Shown: positions 24,702-33,513, numbered from the stretch's first letter. The stretch is 64,000 nucleotides of DNA from Enhydrobacter sp. (GCF_030246845.1 NZ_CP126889.1:5265001-5329000), one strand, 5' to 3'. Program-made: numbers and translations. The notes: generated by a model not told the origin, from the letters alone.

Positions 24702-26123
24702 CTATCGACCATTGTGGCGGCCGGCGCCAGTGCGGGCCTTCGCCCACGGACGCCTCTCGCGGGAAGCGCGCTGGCCCGTCGCCTTCTGAAACAACGCCTC
24801 GGCCGTCTGTTCGGCCGACCATAAAGCCGCATGCACGGTACCGTACTCGACCGGCTCGGTCGCCTCGCCGGCGAAAAAGACCCGATCGCCCAGCGGTCGG
24901 GCATGGGTGCGCCGGTCCCGGGCGGCGCTGCCGACGCCGGGATAGGAATAGCCGCCGCGCGACCATGGGTCGCTCAGCCAGCGCGGATAGGCCACGGCTT
25001 CCGGCCGGGGAAGATCGCGGCCGAACATCTTGCGCAGCGAGTCCATCGCCACATCGACGACCTCCGGCTCGGTCGCCGACCGGTCGAACCGCGCCGCCGC
25101 GGACCCGTTGGCGAAGGCGAGCAGGATGGGCAAGCCGGTCTCGTGGTGATGACTCACCCAGGTGTTGAAGGTGCCGCGGCGGTCCGGCGCGTCGGGCAGG
25201 CGACCGAACCATTTGGGCTGATCGGGCCAGAAGCGGTGCGGGAAGCGCAGGTAGATCTTGCCCAGCACGCCCGCGCCGTAGCCCATGCGGCCGATGGCGC
25301 GGAGCTGATCGTCCGGCGGCAGCGGATCGAAGGTCGGCAGGCCGGCGCGCAGCAGGCCGAGCGGCACCGTGACCACCGCGCGGTCGGCCGCGATCTTCTC
25401 GCCGCTCTGCAGGAGCGCCGTCACGCCGGCGCCGGTCCAGGCGATGCGCTTGACGGGCGCCTCGAGACGCACGTCGAGGCCCAGCGCCGCATCCTCGATC
25501 AAGGGCTGGAAGCCACCCTTGGGCTGCGCGTTGCGGTCCAGCCCCTCGACCGGCCACCATTCCTCGGCGGCGATGGCCTCGTAGGGCGCGCCCTGCACGC
25601 CTTCGCTGCCTTCGATGAAGGTCGCGATCATGAGCCGGTCGATCTCCGGCAGCCACGCTGCGTGCAGCAGCGGATCGACCGCTTCCTTCACCGAGACCGA
25701 GCGCGGGCCCCTCACCTGCGCCATCGCCTTGCTCTTCCAGCTCGCCCATTCCATGGCGGCCCTGAAGGCGGCCCGGCCGAGGCGCACCCGCCGGCGCTGC
25801 GCCTCGCGCGTCGGCGCGGTGGCGCGCTCGTCGATCAGCAGGCGGTCGCCCTGCGACTCGATCAGCGCGACGCCCAGCCTCTCGCACCAGAGCGCGAGCG
25901 GGTTGCCGTCGATACCGTGCACCCACGAGCCGCCGAGATCGACCGGCGCGCCCAGCGACTCGTCGGTCCAGACGCGCCCGCCCAGCCGCGCCCGCGCCTC
26001 CAGCACGGTGACGGCGAAGCCGCTGTCGTGCAGCAGCCGCGCCGCGACCAGCCCCGCCATGCCCGCGCCCACCACCACGATGCGCTCGGGCTTGCCCGCG
26101 CCCATCGCCCACGAGTCGGTCAT
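24702..26123 (-). CDS. FAD-dependent amine oxidase (MAO/polyamine oxidase family)
   Basis: 473-residue flavin amine oxidase. The FAD motif VVVGAGMAGLVAARLLHDSG is near residue 15, followed by LEARARLGGRVWT and LGGSWVHG, the usual start of polyamine-oxidase-like proteins. The C-terminal FAD segment is VFFAGEATEPVEYGTVHAAL. It probably oxidises a polyamine or another secondary amine. The start overlaps the HAD hydrolase stop in an ATGA, so the two genes are coupled. A signal peptide is not obvious. The substrate is unknown. Confidence 0.9.
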   Translation of the reverse strand: MTDSWAMGAGKPERIVVVGAGMAGLVAARLLHDSGFAVTVLEARARLGGRVWTDESLGAPVDLGGSWVHGIDGNPLALWCERLGVALIESQGDRLLIDERATAPTREAQRRRVRLGRAAFRAAMEWASWKSKAMAQVRGPRSVSVKEAVDPLLHAAWLPEIDRLMIATFIEGSEGVQGAPYEAIAAEEWWPVEGLDRNAQPKGGFQPLIEDAALGLDVRLEAPVKRIAWTGAGVTALLQSGEKIAADRAVVTVPLGLLRAGLPTFDPLPPDDQLRAIGRMGYGAGVLGKIYLRFPHRFWPDQPKWFGRLPDAPDRRGTFNTWVSHHHETGLPILLAFANGSAAARFDRSATEPEVVDVAMDSLRKMFGRDLPRPEAVAYPRWLSDPWSRGGYSYPGVGSAARDRRTHARPLGDRVFFAGEATEPVEYGTVHAALWSAEQTAEALFQKATGQRASRERRPWAKARTGAGRHNGR

Positions 26124-26767
26124 CGCAGGACCAGCCCCGGCAGGTGCGCCATGTCGGTGAACAGGCGGCCCCCCGCGGTGGCGAGCTCGTCGCGATCGGC
26201 GTACGGCGCGCCGGCATAGGCGAGCACGCGCATGCCGGCGGCGCGGGCCGCCTCGATGCCGGGCACCGAGTCCTCGATCACGACGCTCTCCGCCGGCTTC
26301 TCGTTCATCGAGACCGCCGCGTGCAGGAAGAGATCGGGAAAGGGCTTGCCGCGCGAGACCTGGCCCGAGCTGAAGACGCGCCCGCCGAACAGATCCCAGA
26401 GCCCCGTCAGGCCGAGCGTGAAGCGCATCTTCTCGACCGATCCCGAGCTCGCCACGCAGGTCGCGCAGCCGGCCGCCTGCAGCGCCAGGATCGCGTCCTT
26501 CACGCCGGGCACCGGCTGCAGCGGCGCATCGCGGAAGCTCTGATAGGTGACGGCCTGCATCTTCTCGACGAAGTCGGCAGGCAGCCTGCGGTCCAGCTCC
26601 GCCTCGACGATCTCGATGCAGGATTTCAGCGAGCGGCCCATCAGGCGGCGCATGGTCTCGGCGACATCCCAGTCGAGGCCCTGCGCCTTGAGCGCGCGCG
26701 AAAGGCTCGCATTGGCCAGCGGCTCGCTGTCGACCAGCACGCCGTCGCAATCGAAGATCACCAGCAA
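26120..26767 (-). CDS. HAD superfamily hydrolase (Gph/PGMB type)
   Basis: 215 residues with the HAD catalytic motif I FDCDGVLVDSEPLAN, a helical cap domain, motif II in CVASSGSVEKM, motif III Lys in GKPFPDLFLHAA, and motif IV VVIEDSVPGIEAARAAGM. It belongs to the phosphoglycolate phosphatase/beta-phosphoglucomutase-like group, which dephosphorylates small sugar phosphates or nucleotides. It is the first gene of a two-gene operon with the amine oxidase. Confidence 0.9.
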   Translation of the reverse strand: MLVIFDCDGVLVDSEPLANASLSRALKAQGLDWDVAETMRRLMGRSLKSCIEIVEAELDRRLPADFVEKMQAVTYQSFRDAPLQPVPGVKDAILALQAAGCATCVASSGSVEKMRFTLGLTGLWDLFGGRVFSSGQVSRGKPFPDLFLHAAVSMNEKPAESVVIEDSVPGIEAARAAGMRVLAYAGAPYADRDELATAGGRLFTDMAHLPGLVLR

Positions 26768-26828
26768 GTTACCGTCCTGCGCGAAGCGAAGGACGGTGCA
26801 TACACGGAACCGCTCGGAACATCTATCG

Positions 26829-26896
26829 GTGTCATCCCGAGCGGAGCGAGGGATCTTTTACGGTGCCGATTAAAGATCCCTTGTTCGGGATGACAC
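26829..26896. repeat. Type A palindromic repeat, copy 5
   Basis: Left arm GTGTCATCCCGAGCGGAGCG with AGGGATCTTT, right arm AAAGATCCCTTGTTCGGGAT then GACAC, lacking the inner GCTGCGCT part. It lies between the dioxygenase stop and the HAD gene start. Confidence 0.85.
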
Positions 26897-26914
26897 GGTT
26901 TCCTGCATCCGAGG

Positions 26915-27802
26915 TCAATAAGGCTTGTCGCCCGCCACCGTCACGCGGTTGCCGCTGCGGGTGTGGGGCCAGTAGTCCCACATGGCGCGGTGCTGGACGC
27001 AGCGGTTGTCCCAGAAGGCGATCGAGTTCTCGCGCCAGCGGAAGCGGCACTGGAAAAGCGGATTCTCCATGTGCTCGTAGAGATAGCGCAGGATGCCCTC
27101 GCTCTCGTCGCGCGGCACGCCCACGAGATGGCGCGTGAAGCCGCGATTGACATAGAGCGCCTTCCTGCCCGTCACCGGATGGGTCCGGATCACCGGATGC
27201 TCGGCCCGCGGATAGTTCGGCTTGTCGGCGACGCCGTAGTTGGCGTAGAGGCCGCGATAGACCTGCTCGCCGTCGTGCACCGCCGTCATGCCCTCGAGGT
27301 ATCTCTTCATGCGATCGGACAGCGCCTCGTAGGCGGCATACATCGAGGCGAACAGCGTGTCGCCGCCGCGCGGCGGGCACTGCTTGATGTAGAGGATGCT
27401 GCCCATCGGCGGCTCGGGATCGCAGCTCACGTCGGAGTGCCAGCCCTCGCCGTTGGCGCGCGGGCTGTCCTTGTCGGCATGGATGATCATCAGCTCGGGA
27501 TGGCCGGGCTCGTGCGGCGCGGCGGGATGGACGTGCAGATTGCCGAACATCCGGCCGAAGGCCAGGTGCTGGTCCGGCGTGATGTGCTGGTCGCGGAAGA
27601 AGATCACCAGGTTCTCCGCCAGCGCCCGGTGCACCTCGTCCTGCTGGCGATTGGAGAGCGGCTGGCCGAGGTCGATGCCGCCCAGCTCCGCACCGATGAT
27701 CGGCGTCAGCTTGTCGACCGTGAGGGTTTCGTACGGCGCGCCCTCCTCCGCCACCTGACGGATCCGGGGGCCTGCGTTGCCGCGCAGCGATCCTTGCATC
27801 AT
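26915..27802 (-). CDS. TauD/TfdA family Fe(II)/2-oxoglutarate dioxygenase
   Basis: 295-residue non-haem iron oxygenase. The Fe-binding HxD is in GEGWHSDVSC (H122, D124), the distal His in CVQHRAMWDY (about 270), and the 2-oxoglutarate-binding Arg lies a little later (RSGNRVTVAG). FFRDQHITPDQHLAFGRMFG is also typical of TauD/TfdA. The substrate is unknown; family members attack taurine, alkylsulfates, phenoxyacetates or carnitine-like compounds. It is divergent from the IclR gene with a 90-base gap that holds a palindrome, so local control by IclR is likely. Confidence 0.92.
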   Translation of the reverse strand: MMQGSLRGNAGPRIRQVAEEGAPYETLTVDKLTPIIGAELGGIDLGQPLSNRQQDEVHRALAENLVIFFRDQHITPDQHLAFGRMFGNLHVHPAAPHEPGHPELMIIHADKDSPRANGEGWHSDVSCDPEPPMGSILYIKQCPPRGGDTLFASMYAAYEALSDRMKRYLEGMTAVHDGEQVYRGLYANYGVADKPNYPRAEHPVIRTHPVTGRKALYVNRGFTRHLVGVPRDESEGILRYLYEHMENPLFQCRFRWRENSIAFWDNRCVQHRAMWDYWPHTRSGNRVTVAGDKPY

Positions 27803-27866
27803 GTCCTCCTGCTTTCTGCAAGATTACGCCCGATCATCGCCAGCGGCTGCCCACACGTCGACAGAG

Positions 27867-27879
27867 TCCGTATTACGGA
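27867..27879. promoter_or_regulatory. Putative IclR-type operator between dioxygenase and regulator
   Basis: Perfect palindrome TCCGTATTACGGA (arms of 6 around one base), 14 bases upstream of the IclR ATG and 64 bases upstream of the dioxygenase start. Its length and form fit IclR-family operators. A role as a shared operator is inferred. Confidence 0.6.
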
Positions 27880-27892
27880 ATAGGCTTGCCTC

Positions 27893-28624
27893 ATGACGGC
27901 CATCGTCGAACCGGTGCGCCGAAGCCTTGCGCTCCTGGAGGCGCTGAGCCGCCGCTCGCATGCCACGATCTCGGCGCTGGCCGCCGAGACCGCTTTGCCG
28001 CGGCCCACGGTCGTGCGCCTGCTGCAGACCCTCGTGGCGCTGGGCTATGCGACACAGGTCTCGCGCACGCTGGGCTACCGGCTCACCGACCGCGTGCTGG
28101 GCCTCGCCCAGGGCATCCGCTTTGTCGACCATTTCGTCGATGTCGCCGCGCCGCACATGCGCCGCTTCACCCAGGAGCACGGCTGGCCGCTCTATCTCGG
28201 CACGATCAGCCATCGCGCCATCACCATCCGCTACTCGACCGCGCCGGAGAGCCCGATGTCGTTCGAGCGGGCGGCGCTGCAGCGGCGCAGCCCGATCCTG
28301 TCGAGCGCGCTCGGTCGCGCCTGGCTCGCCTTCTGCTCGACCGAGGAACGGCGCAGGGCGCTGCGCGATCTCGGCATCGTCCACGACGCCCGGCTCGCCG
28401 CCGCCTTCGCACGCATCCGGCGCGACGGCTACGCCTTCACGATCGTGCCGCGCCAGAGCCGCCTGCAAGGCATCGCCGTCGCGATCCGCCAGGACAAGCG
28501 CGTGCTGGGCTGCATCTCCATGCGCTTCCTGCGCTCGGCGATGAGCGAGGCCGAAGCCGGCGCCCGCTACGGCGCGCCGCTCAATGCGCTGGCCGCCGCC
28601 ATCGCCGGCGATGCGAGCATCTGA
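27893..28624 (+). CDS. IclR family transcriptional regulator
   Basis: 243 residues. The N-terminal winged helix-turn-helix (about 1-70) includes ALLEALSRRSHATISALAAET, LPRPTVVRLLQTLVALGY and the wing YRLTDRVLGLAQG. The C-terminal ligand domain has LGTISHRAITIRYSTAPESP, SALGRAWLAF and the later GYAFTIVPRQSRLQGIAVAI. It sits between a TauD-type dioxygenase (divergent) and a phytanoyl-CoA-type dioxygenase (same strand), so it probably senses their substrate or product. Confidence 0.93.
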   Translation: MTAIVEPVRRSLALLEALSRRSHATISALAAETALPRPTVVRLLQTLVALGYATQVSRTLGYRLTDRVLGLAQGIRFVDHFVDVAAPHMRRFTQEHGWPLYLGTISHRAITIRYSTAPESPMSFERAALQRRSPILSSALGRAWLAFCSTEERRRALRDLGIVHDARLAAAFARIRRDGYAFTIVPRQSRLQGIAVAIRQDKRVLGCISMRFLRSAMSEAEAGARYGAPLNALAAAIAGDASI

Positions 28625-28728
28625 CGCGGGCATCTGACGCGGGCATGCGATTTCGCCTCTCGACCTCCGACGGCAGCGATCCCGGCTCGCGGGCGTTAGG
28701 ATGGCGCAAACGACCGACGGAGGAACCG

Positions 28729-29613
28729 ATGAAGCCGCAGGATGTGCTCGCCCACCCGTCGCATGTGCTGACCGACGACCAGCGCCGACGCTTCTTCGAC
28801 GACGGCTTCGTGGTGCTGCCCGACTATGTGCCGCAGGCGTGGCTGGAGCGTCTGCGCACGGCCACCGCCGAGCTGCTCGACCGCAGCCGGTCGGTCACCC
28901 AGAGCGACGCGGTCTACGTGCTCGAGGAAGGCCATTCGGCGGAAGAGCCGCGCCTGCATCGCGTCAGCAGTCCGCAGGACCAGCATCCGGCCTTCTGGGC
29001 GTTCATGACCGATCCCGTCATGACCGACCTCGCCGCCGACGTGGTCGGGCCGGACGTCAAGTTCCACCATGCCAAGCTCAACGTGAAGTCGGGCAAGGGC
29101 ACGCAGGGCTTCGGCCGGCACCAGGACATTCCGGCCTGGCCGCACACCGACTTCAGCCCGGTGACGATCGGCATCTACATCGACGGCTGCACGGCGGACC
29201 AGGGTCCGCTTACCGTGGCGCGCGGCAGCCACAACGGCCCGCTCTTCTCCATGTACGACGACGCGGGGAACTTCGTCGTGAAGATCCGGCCGGGCGATCT
29301 CGGCTGGCTGAAGGACGAGATGATCGTGCCGATCACCGGTGGTCCCGGCACGACGCTGCTGCTGAACTGCCGCGCCGTGCACGGCTCGGCCCCGAACAAG
29401 GCCACGACCGCGCGGCCGCTGCTGCTGCCGGTCTACAGCTCGGCCGATTCCTTTCCCTACACGCCGAGCCCGATCCCGAGCCCGCACCAGGGCGACGTGG
29501 TGCGCGGCAAGCCCGCCCGCTTCGCGAGCTTCGACACGCGCCCGGTCGAGATGCCGCCCGACTGGCGCTTCGGCTACAAGCCGGTGTGGGCGCACAAGAA
29601 GCCGGCCTATTGA
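28729..29613 (+). CDS. Phytanoyl-CoA dioxygenase (PhyH) family protein
   Basis: 294-residue Fe(II)/2-oxoglutarate oxygenase. The metal-binding motif is in the region GRHQDIPAWPHTDFSP (two possible HxD pairs), and the distal His is in NCRAVHGSAPNK. The N-terminus LTDDQRRRFFDDGFVVLPDYV is typical of PhyH proteins. A good ribosome binding site (GGAGGA) precedes the ATG at 28729. PhyH relatives hydroxylate acyl-CoAs, ectoine or secondary metabolites; the substrate here is unknown. It is 104 bases downstream of the IclR gene and converges with the LysE gene. Confidence 0.92.
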   Translation: MKPQDVLAHPSHVLTDDQRRRFFDDGFVVLPDYVPQAWLERLRTATAELLDRSRSVTQSDAVYVLEEGHSAEEPRLHRVSSPQDQHPAFWAFMTDPVMTDLAADVVGPDVKFHHAKLNVKSGKGTQGFGRHQDIPAWPHTDFSPVTIGIYIDGCTADQGPLTVARGSHNGPLFSMYDDAGNFVVKIRPGDLGWLKDEMIVPITGGPGTTLLLNCRAVHGSAPNKATTARPLLLPVYSSADSFPYTPSPIPSPHQGDVVRGKPARFASFDTRPVEMPPDWRFGYKPVWAHKKPAY

Positions 29614-29638
29614 CTCCCCGCACCCTGGACTCGATCGA

Positions 29639-30286
29639 TCAGTGGGCGGGGCGCTTCGCCAGAGCGAGGCCGATGCCCAGTGCGATCATCGCGGCTCCAG
29701 AGGCTTCCCGCAGGCGCGGTATCAGGGCAGGACGCGCCGCGGCGCCTTTCCGGATGCCGCTCGCCACAAAGGCGACGACGACATCCGCGAGCGTGTTGAG
29801 CGCGACGGACACGAAGCCGAGCATCACGAATTGCAGGGCAACCGGACCTTCGGCCGGGTCGACGAACTGCGGAATGAAGGCGAGGAAGAAGGCCGCCGTC
29901 TTCGGATTCAGCGCCTCGACCAGCACGCCTTCACGAAACGCGCGCCGCGGCCCGACCGACGGTGCCGTCAATCCATCGAAGCCCGCCAACGCGTCCCGGC
30001 GGGCAGACTGGAACGTGCGAAGGCCGAGCCAAACCAGATAGGCAGCACCCACCAGCTTCAGCGCGGTGAACAGTTGCGCACTGGCGAGCACGATGGCGGA
30101 AACGCCCAGGCTGCCGGCGAGGACATGAACCAGGCCGCCCAACCCGGTACCGAAGCTGGAGGCTACGCCTTCCGCACGACCGCCGGCGAGCGTGCGCGCG
30201 GCGACATAGAAGATGCCTGGGCCGGGCATGACGGCGAGCACGAAAGCCGCGGCGAAGTACAAAGCGAGTTGTGCCGGGTCCGGCAT
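29639..30286 (-). CDS. LysE/RhtB family exporter
   Basis: 215-residue inner-membrane exporter of amino acids or similar small solutes. Five to six hydrophobic helices are visible. The family-defining sequence VLAVMPGPGIFYVAARTLAGG near residue 15, AAYLVWLGLRTFQSAR near 75, LVEALNPKTAAFFLAFIPQF near 120 and a C-terminal ALGIGLALAK all match LysE/RhtB. It starts 14 bases after the stop of the acid phosphatase gene on the same strand. The exported compound cannot be told. Confidence 0.92.
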   Translation of the reverse strand: MPDPAQLALYFAAAFVLAVMPGPGIFYVAARTLAGGRAEGVASSFGTGLGGLVHVLAGSLGVSAIVLASAQLFTALKLVGAAYLVWLGLRTFQSARRDALAGFDGLTAPSVGPRRAFREGVLVEALNPKTAAFFLAFIPQFVDPAEGPVALQFVMLGFVSVALNTLADVVVAFVASGIRKGAAARPALIPRLREASGAAMIALGIGLALAKRPAH

Positions 30287-30300
30287 GGTTACGGGCTCCT

Positions 30301-30999
30301 TCAGGGCACGCGATAGAACGGGTTGGGCAGCAGGAACGTCCTCTCGGCGTGGCCGCCTGCCAGGTCGGAGGGCTGATCGCCCATGTTGGCGACGATCGTG
30401 TAGCCCTGCTGCTCGATCTGCGCGCGAATCGGCGCCTTGAAGTCCGATGCCGACGCGAAGTGCGCGCCGTCCGGCACCATGTAGAGATGAGCGTAGCCGG
30501 TGTAGCCGGCGCTGGCCAGGTTGCGCTCCGTCGCCGTGCGCTGGTTCTCCGGCCGGCCGGTGATGAAGAACACCTCGACCTTCCGCGCCAGCGCCGACCG
30601 GTAGAGCGCGAGCGTCGGGGCGATGGCCTCGTCCACCGCCAGTTGATCCCACGCCGCCCAGCCGCACGGTCCGTCCGATGCGAGATCGCACGGGCCGGCG
30701 ATCGGCCGCCCGAAATCGTCGCGCAGGATGACCGGCCAGTTGCTGAGCGCGGTGTCGTCGATGTCCAGCACCAGCACCGGCCGCGCGACCTCGGGCGCCC
30801 GGCGCTCCAGCCAGCCCCGTGCCCGGTCGGCAACCGTCGCAACGTCGCGATCGTACTGCCCCGACGCCTTGTAGTGCAGCGCCGCGATCTTCGCATCGCC
30901 CACATTGGCCGGCTGGCGCACGACTCCCGAAGGCGACGTGTTCGCACAGGCCGCCACGGCGAGTGAAAGACCTATCGCCCAAAAACCCGACCGCTTCAT
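30301..30999 (-). CDS. HAD family acid phosphatase, lipoprotein
   Basis: 232 residues. A lipoprotein signal peptide (MKRSGFWAIGLSLAVAAC, lipobox Cys at residue 18) anchors the protein in a membrane. The HAD catalytic motif DIDDTALSNWP, motif II FFITGRPENQR and the later NMGDQPSDL match the acid phosphatase (class B-like/PF03767) branch. It probably dephosphorylates nucleotides or organic phosphates in the periplasm. A longer frame starting at 31038 is less likely because it would bury the signal peptide. Confidence 0.88.
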   Translation of the reverse strand: MKRSGFWAIGLSLAVAACANTSPSGVVRQPANVGDAKIAALHYKASGQYDRDVATVADRARGWLERRAPEVARPVLVLDIDDTALSNWPVILRDDFGRPIAGPCDLASDGPCGWAAWDQLAVDEAIAPTLALYRSALARKVEVFFITGRPENQRTATERNLASAGYTGYAHLYMVPDGAHFASASDFKAPIRAQIEQQGYTIVANMGDQPSDLAGGHAERTFLLPNPFYRVP

Positions 31000-31146
31000 C
31001 GCATCTCTCCCCCTTGCTCGCCCGGATCGTGACGGCAAGCGGGATACTAGCGGAAGAACGAAGCGAACTCGCCCTCACGCGCGGAAGGTCACGTAGCCTT
31101 CCGGACTTTCTCCGGCGCGATATGCACCCGGTCGTTCCTGAAGCTC

Positions 31147-31249
31147 ATCGGAGCGCGCCACTCCAGTGGCGCAATCTTCTCGTCTCGACACCGCATGAGC
31201 CCTTCGGCAGGCCTCAGGGCAGGCGCAACTGGAGTTGCGCGCTCCGATG
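31147..31249. repeat. Type C large inverted repeat
   Basis: Arms ATCGGAGCGCGCCACTCCAG with TGGCGC on the left and GCGCAACTGGAGTTGCGCGC with TCCGATG on the right are separated by about 45 bases of variable sequence. The elements resemble those of the mosaic repeat at 19038-19150. Together with type A copy 6 directly after it, this explains most of the 347-base gap between the phosphatase and ccr. I see nothing recognisable in 31000-31146. Confidence 0.75.
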
Positions 31250-31251
31250 AC

Positions 31252-31325
31252 GTGTCATCCCCCACGAGCGCGAGGGATCTTTGGTGGCCTTGATCAAAGA
31301 TCCCTCACTCCGTTCGGGATGACAC
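31252..31325. repeat. Type A palindromic repeat, copy 6
   Basis: Left arm GTGTCATCCCCCACGAGCGC with GAGGGATC, right arm AAGATCCCTCACTCCGTTCG then GGATGACAC. The left arm is diverged in the CCCGAGCG part. It abuts the type C repeat and precedes the ccr stop by 21 bases. Confidence 0.8.
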
Positions 31326-31346
31326 CAATTGCTGTGTAGCCGGTGC

Positions 31347-32636
31347 CTACTCCTCCAGCGCGTCCTCGAGGGTGCGCAGGCCGGGGCGCTTGGCCGAGAC
31401 GAGGACGGCCATGTTGCCGGGCTTGTGCTGGTTCTTCCACATCTTGGTGTGCGCCTTGGGGATGTCGGCCCAGTCGAACACCTCGCTCATGCAGGGGTCG
31501 ATGCGGCGCTCGACCACGAGCTGGTTGGCCTGGCTCGCCTGCAAGAGGTTGGCGAAGTGGCTGCCCTGGATGCGCTTCTGGCGCATCCACACGAAGCGCG
31601 CATCCATCGTCAGGTTGTAGCCGGTGGTGCCGGCGCAGAACACCACCATGCCGCCGCGCTTCACGACGAAGCAGGAGACCGGGAAGGTCTGCTCGCCCGG
31701 ATGCTCGAACACGAAGTCGACGTCGTTGCCCTTGCCGGTGTGCTCCCAAATCGCCGCGCCGAACTTGCGGCACCTCTTCATGTAGTCGGCGTAGCCCTTC
31801 TGGTCGTCGACGTCGGGAAGCTGGCCCCAGCAGTCGAAGTCGTTGCGGTTGATCACGCCCTTGGCGCCCAGCGACATCACGAACTCGGTCTTGGCCGGGT
31901 CGGAGATCACGCCGATCGCGTTGGCGCCCGCCGTGGCGATGAGCTGCACCGCCATCGAGCCGATGCCGCCCGCCGCGCCCCACACCAGCACGTTGTGGCC
32001 CGGCCGCAGGATGTGCGGGCGATGGCCGAACAGCATGCGGTAGGCGGTGGCGAGGGTGAGCGTGTAGCAGGCGCTCTCCTCCCACGACAGATGCTGCGGC
32101 CGCTTCATGAGCTGGCGCGCCTGCACCTTGCAGAACTGCGCGAACGAGCCGTCCGGCGTCTCGTAGCCCCAGATGCGCTGGCTGGTGGAGAACATCGGAT
32201 CGCCGCCGTTGCACTCCTCGTCGTCGCCGTCGTCCTGGTTGCAGTGGATCACGACCTCGTCGCCCACCTTCCAGCGCTTCACCTTGGCGCCGACCGCCCA
32301 GACGATGCCCGAGGCGTCGGAGCCGGCGATATGGAAGGCCTGCTTGTGCACGTCGAACGGCGAGATCGGGATGCCGAGGCCGGCCCAGACGCCGTTGTAG
32401 TTCACGCCCGCCGCCATCACGAGCACCAGCACCTCGTCCTCGCCGATCATGTGCGTCGGCACGACCTCGAGCTGCATCGACTGCTCGGGCGGGCCGTGGC
32501 GCTCGCGCCGGATCACCCAGGCGTACATGTTCTTCGGCACATGGCCGAGCGGCGGGATCTCGCCGATCTCGTAGAGATCCTTCTTCGGCTGGTTGGCCGT
32601 CGGATGCGGCCGCGGGGCGAAAGCAACAACGGTCAT
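31347..32636 (-). CDS. ccrA: Crotonyl-CoA carboxylase/reductase
   Basis: Reductive carboxylation of crotonyl-CoA to ethylmalonyl-CoA with NADPH and CO2, the key step of the ethylmalonyl-CoA pathway used for acetyl-CoA assimilation without isocitrate lyase. The 429-residue MDR-fold protein has KNMYAWVIRRERHGPPEQSM, HIAGSDASGIVWAVG, VIHCNQDDGDD, IWGYETPDGSFAQF, the NADPH motif WGAAGGIGSMAVQL and the C-terminal MRQKRIQGSHFANL, which match Ccr rather than general alcohol dehydrogenases. The ATG at 32636 (MTVVAFAPRP) is preferred over an upstream in-frame start. Ethylmalonyl-CoA mutase is not in this window. Confidence 0.95.
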   Translation of the reverse strand: MTVVAFAPRPHPTANQPKKDLYEIGEIPPLGHVPKNMYAWVIRRERHGPPEQSMQLEVVPTHMIGEDEVLVLVMAAGVNYNGVWAGLGIPISPFDVHKQAFHIAGSDASGIVWAVGAKVKRWKVGDEVVIHCNQDDGDDEECNGGDPMFSTSQRIWGYETPDGSFAQFCKVQARQLMKRPQHLSWEESACYTLTLATAYRMLFGHRPHILRPGHNVLVWGAAGGIGSMAVQLIATAGANAIGVISDPAKTEFVMSLGAKGVINRNDFDCWGQLPDVDDQKGYADYMKRCRKFGAAIWEHTGKGNDVDFVFEHPGEQTFPVSCFVVKRGGMVVFCAGTTGYNLTMDARFVWMRQKRIQGSHFANLLQASQANQLVVERRIDPCMSEVFDWADIPKAHTKMWKNQHKPGNMAVLVSAKRPGLRTLEDALEE

Positions 32637-32842
32637 AGGCAAGGGCCTCCTTGTGAGGACGACAAGGTTATTGTTGCGGATGCGAGATTGCAATGCACAA
32701 AACACGAATCAGGATGATTGCCCGGGGGATGACACAATAAAATTACCCTGCAGGAAGCGCGGCCAGACCCACCGTGCTGGAGGATTGCTTCGACGAATCA
32801 GATCGTTATTGTCCGCCGCATCACAGTTGGGGGGTACAGTAG

Positions 32843-33433
32843 ATGACCATCGGTCCGATCAAGGCAGCTCTGGGCGCAACTCTGGTCGGCGCCGCGCTGG
32901 CCCTCGCCACCGCCCTGCCCGCCGCGGCGCAGGGCAACCTGCAGGCCGTGCCGCGGGCCGGAGTGTCGTTCGCCAACACCGTCACCACCCCGGCCACGAT
33001 CAAGTCGATCGACAAGGCGAGCCGCACGGTCACCTTCACGACGGCCGGCGGGGCGACGATCAATGCCGCGGCGGCAGACTCCATCGGCAATCTCGACCGC
33101 TTCCCCGCCGGGACGGCCGTCGACGTGAGCTACAACGAGGTCGTCAACGTCCTGAACCTGCGCCAGAAGGGGCCGGGCTCGCGCCTCGCGCGCCAGGAAG
33201 CCGGCAAGGACGATGCCGCCGACACGGCGGCCGGCCGCTTCACCATGACGGTGGTCGGGGTCGATCTCGCCACCAACAAAGTGTCGCTGGTCGACAGCGC
33301 TGGCGGCGAGGTCCACACCTATGCCGCCACCGAGGTCGCAACCCAGGACATGCTGAAGAAGATCAAGCCCGGCGACACGGTGATCGGCCTGCGCACACCG
33401 CTGATGGTGACGGCGATCACGCCGGCGAAGTAG
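32843..33433 (+). CDS. Secreted hypothetical protein
   Basis: 196 residues with a signal peptide (ALGATLVGAALALATALPAAAQG, cleavage near residue 30). The mature protein has two similar beta-rich units: ATIKSIDKASRTVTFTTAGG near residue 55 and VVGVDLATNKVSLVDSAGGE near 135, each followed by a threonine/valine-rich strand. This suggests an internal duplication of an OB-like or small beta-barrel unit. Nothing points to a function. It is a single gene, divergent from ccr and upstream of the ArsR gene. Confidence 0.7.
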   Translation: MTIGPIKAALGATLVGAALALATALPAAAQGNLQAVPRAGVSFANTVTTPATIKSIDKASRTVTFTTAGGATINAAAADSIGNLDRFPAGTAVDVSYNEVVNVLNLRQKGPGSRLARQEAGKDDAADTAAGRFTMTVVGVDLATNKVSLVDSAGGEVHTYAATEVATQDMLKKIKPGDTVIGLRTPLMVTAITPAK

Positions 33434-33479
33434 ACCCCCGGCTTCCCAATCCCACCTCTTCTCGCAACTGCGGCCGCGG

Positions 33480-33508
33480 TTGACTCATCGTAAGTCATAA
33501 CTTACAGT
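33480..33508 (+). promoter_or_regulatory. ArsR-1 promoter with overlapping palindrome
   Basis: A TTGACT (33480-33485) and TACAGT (33503-33508) are separated by 17 bases. The palindrome GTAAGT...ACTTAC (33490-33505) overlaps the spacer and the -10. The ATG follows 8 bases after the palindrome, so the transcript would start at or very near the ATG. Autorepression by the ArsR protein is inferred. Confidence 0.6.
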
Positions 33509-33513
33509 AAGCT

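Noticed and set aside
31347..32636. Ordinary zinc alcohol dehydrogenase
   Set aside because: Segments such as NMYAWVIRRERHGPPEQSM and RQKRIQGSHFANL are specific for crotonyl-CoA carboxylase/reductase.
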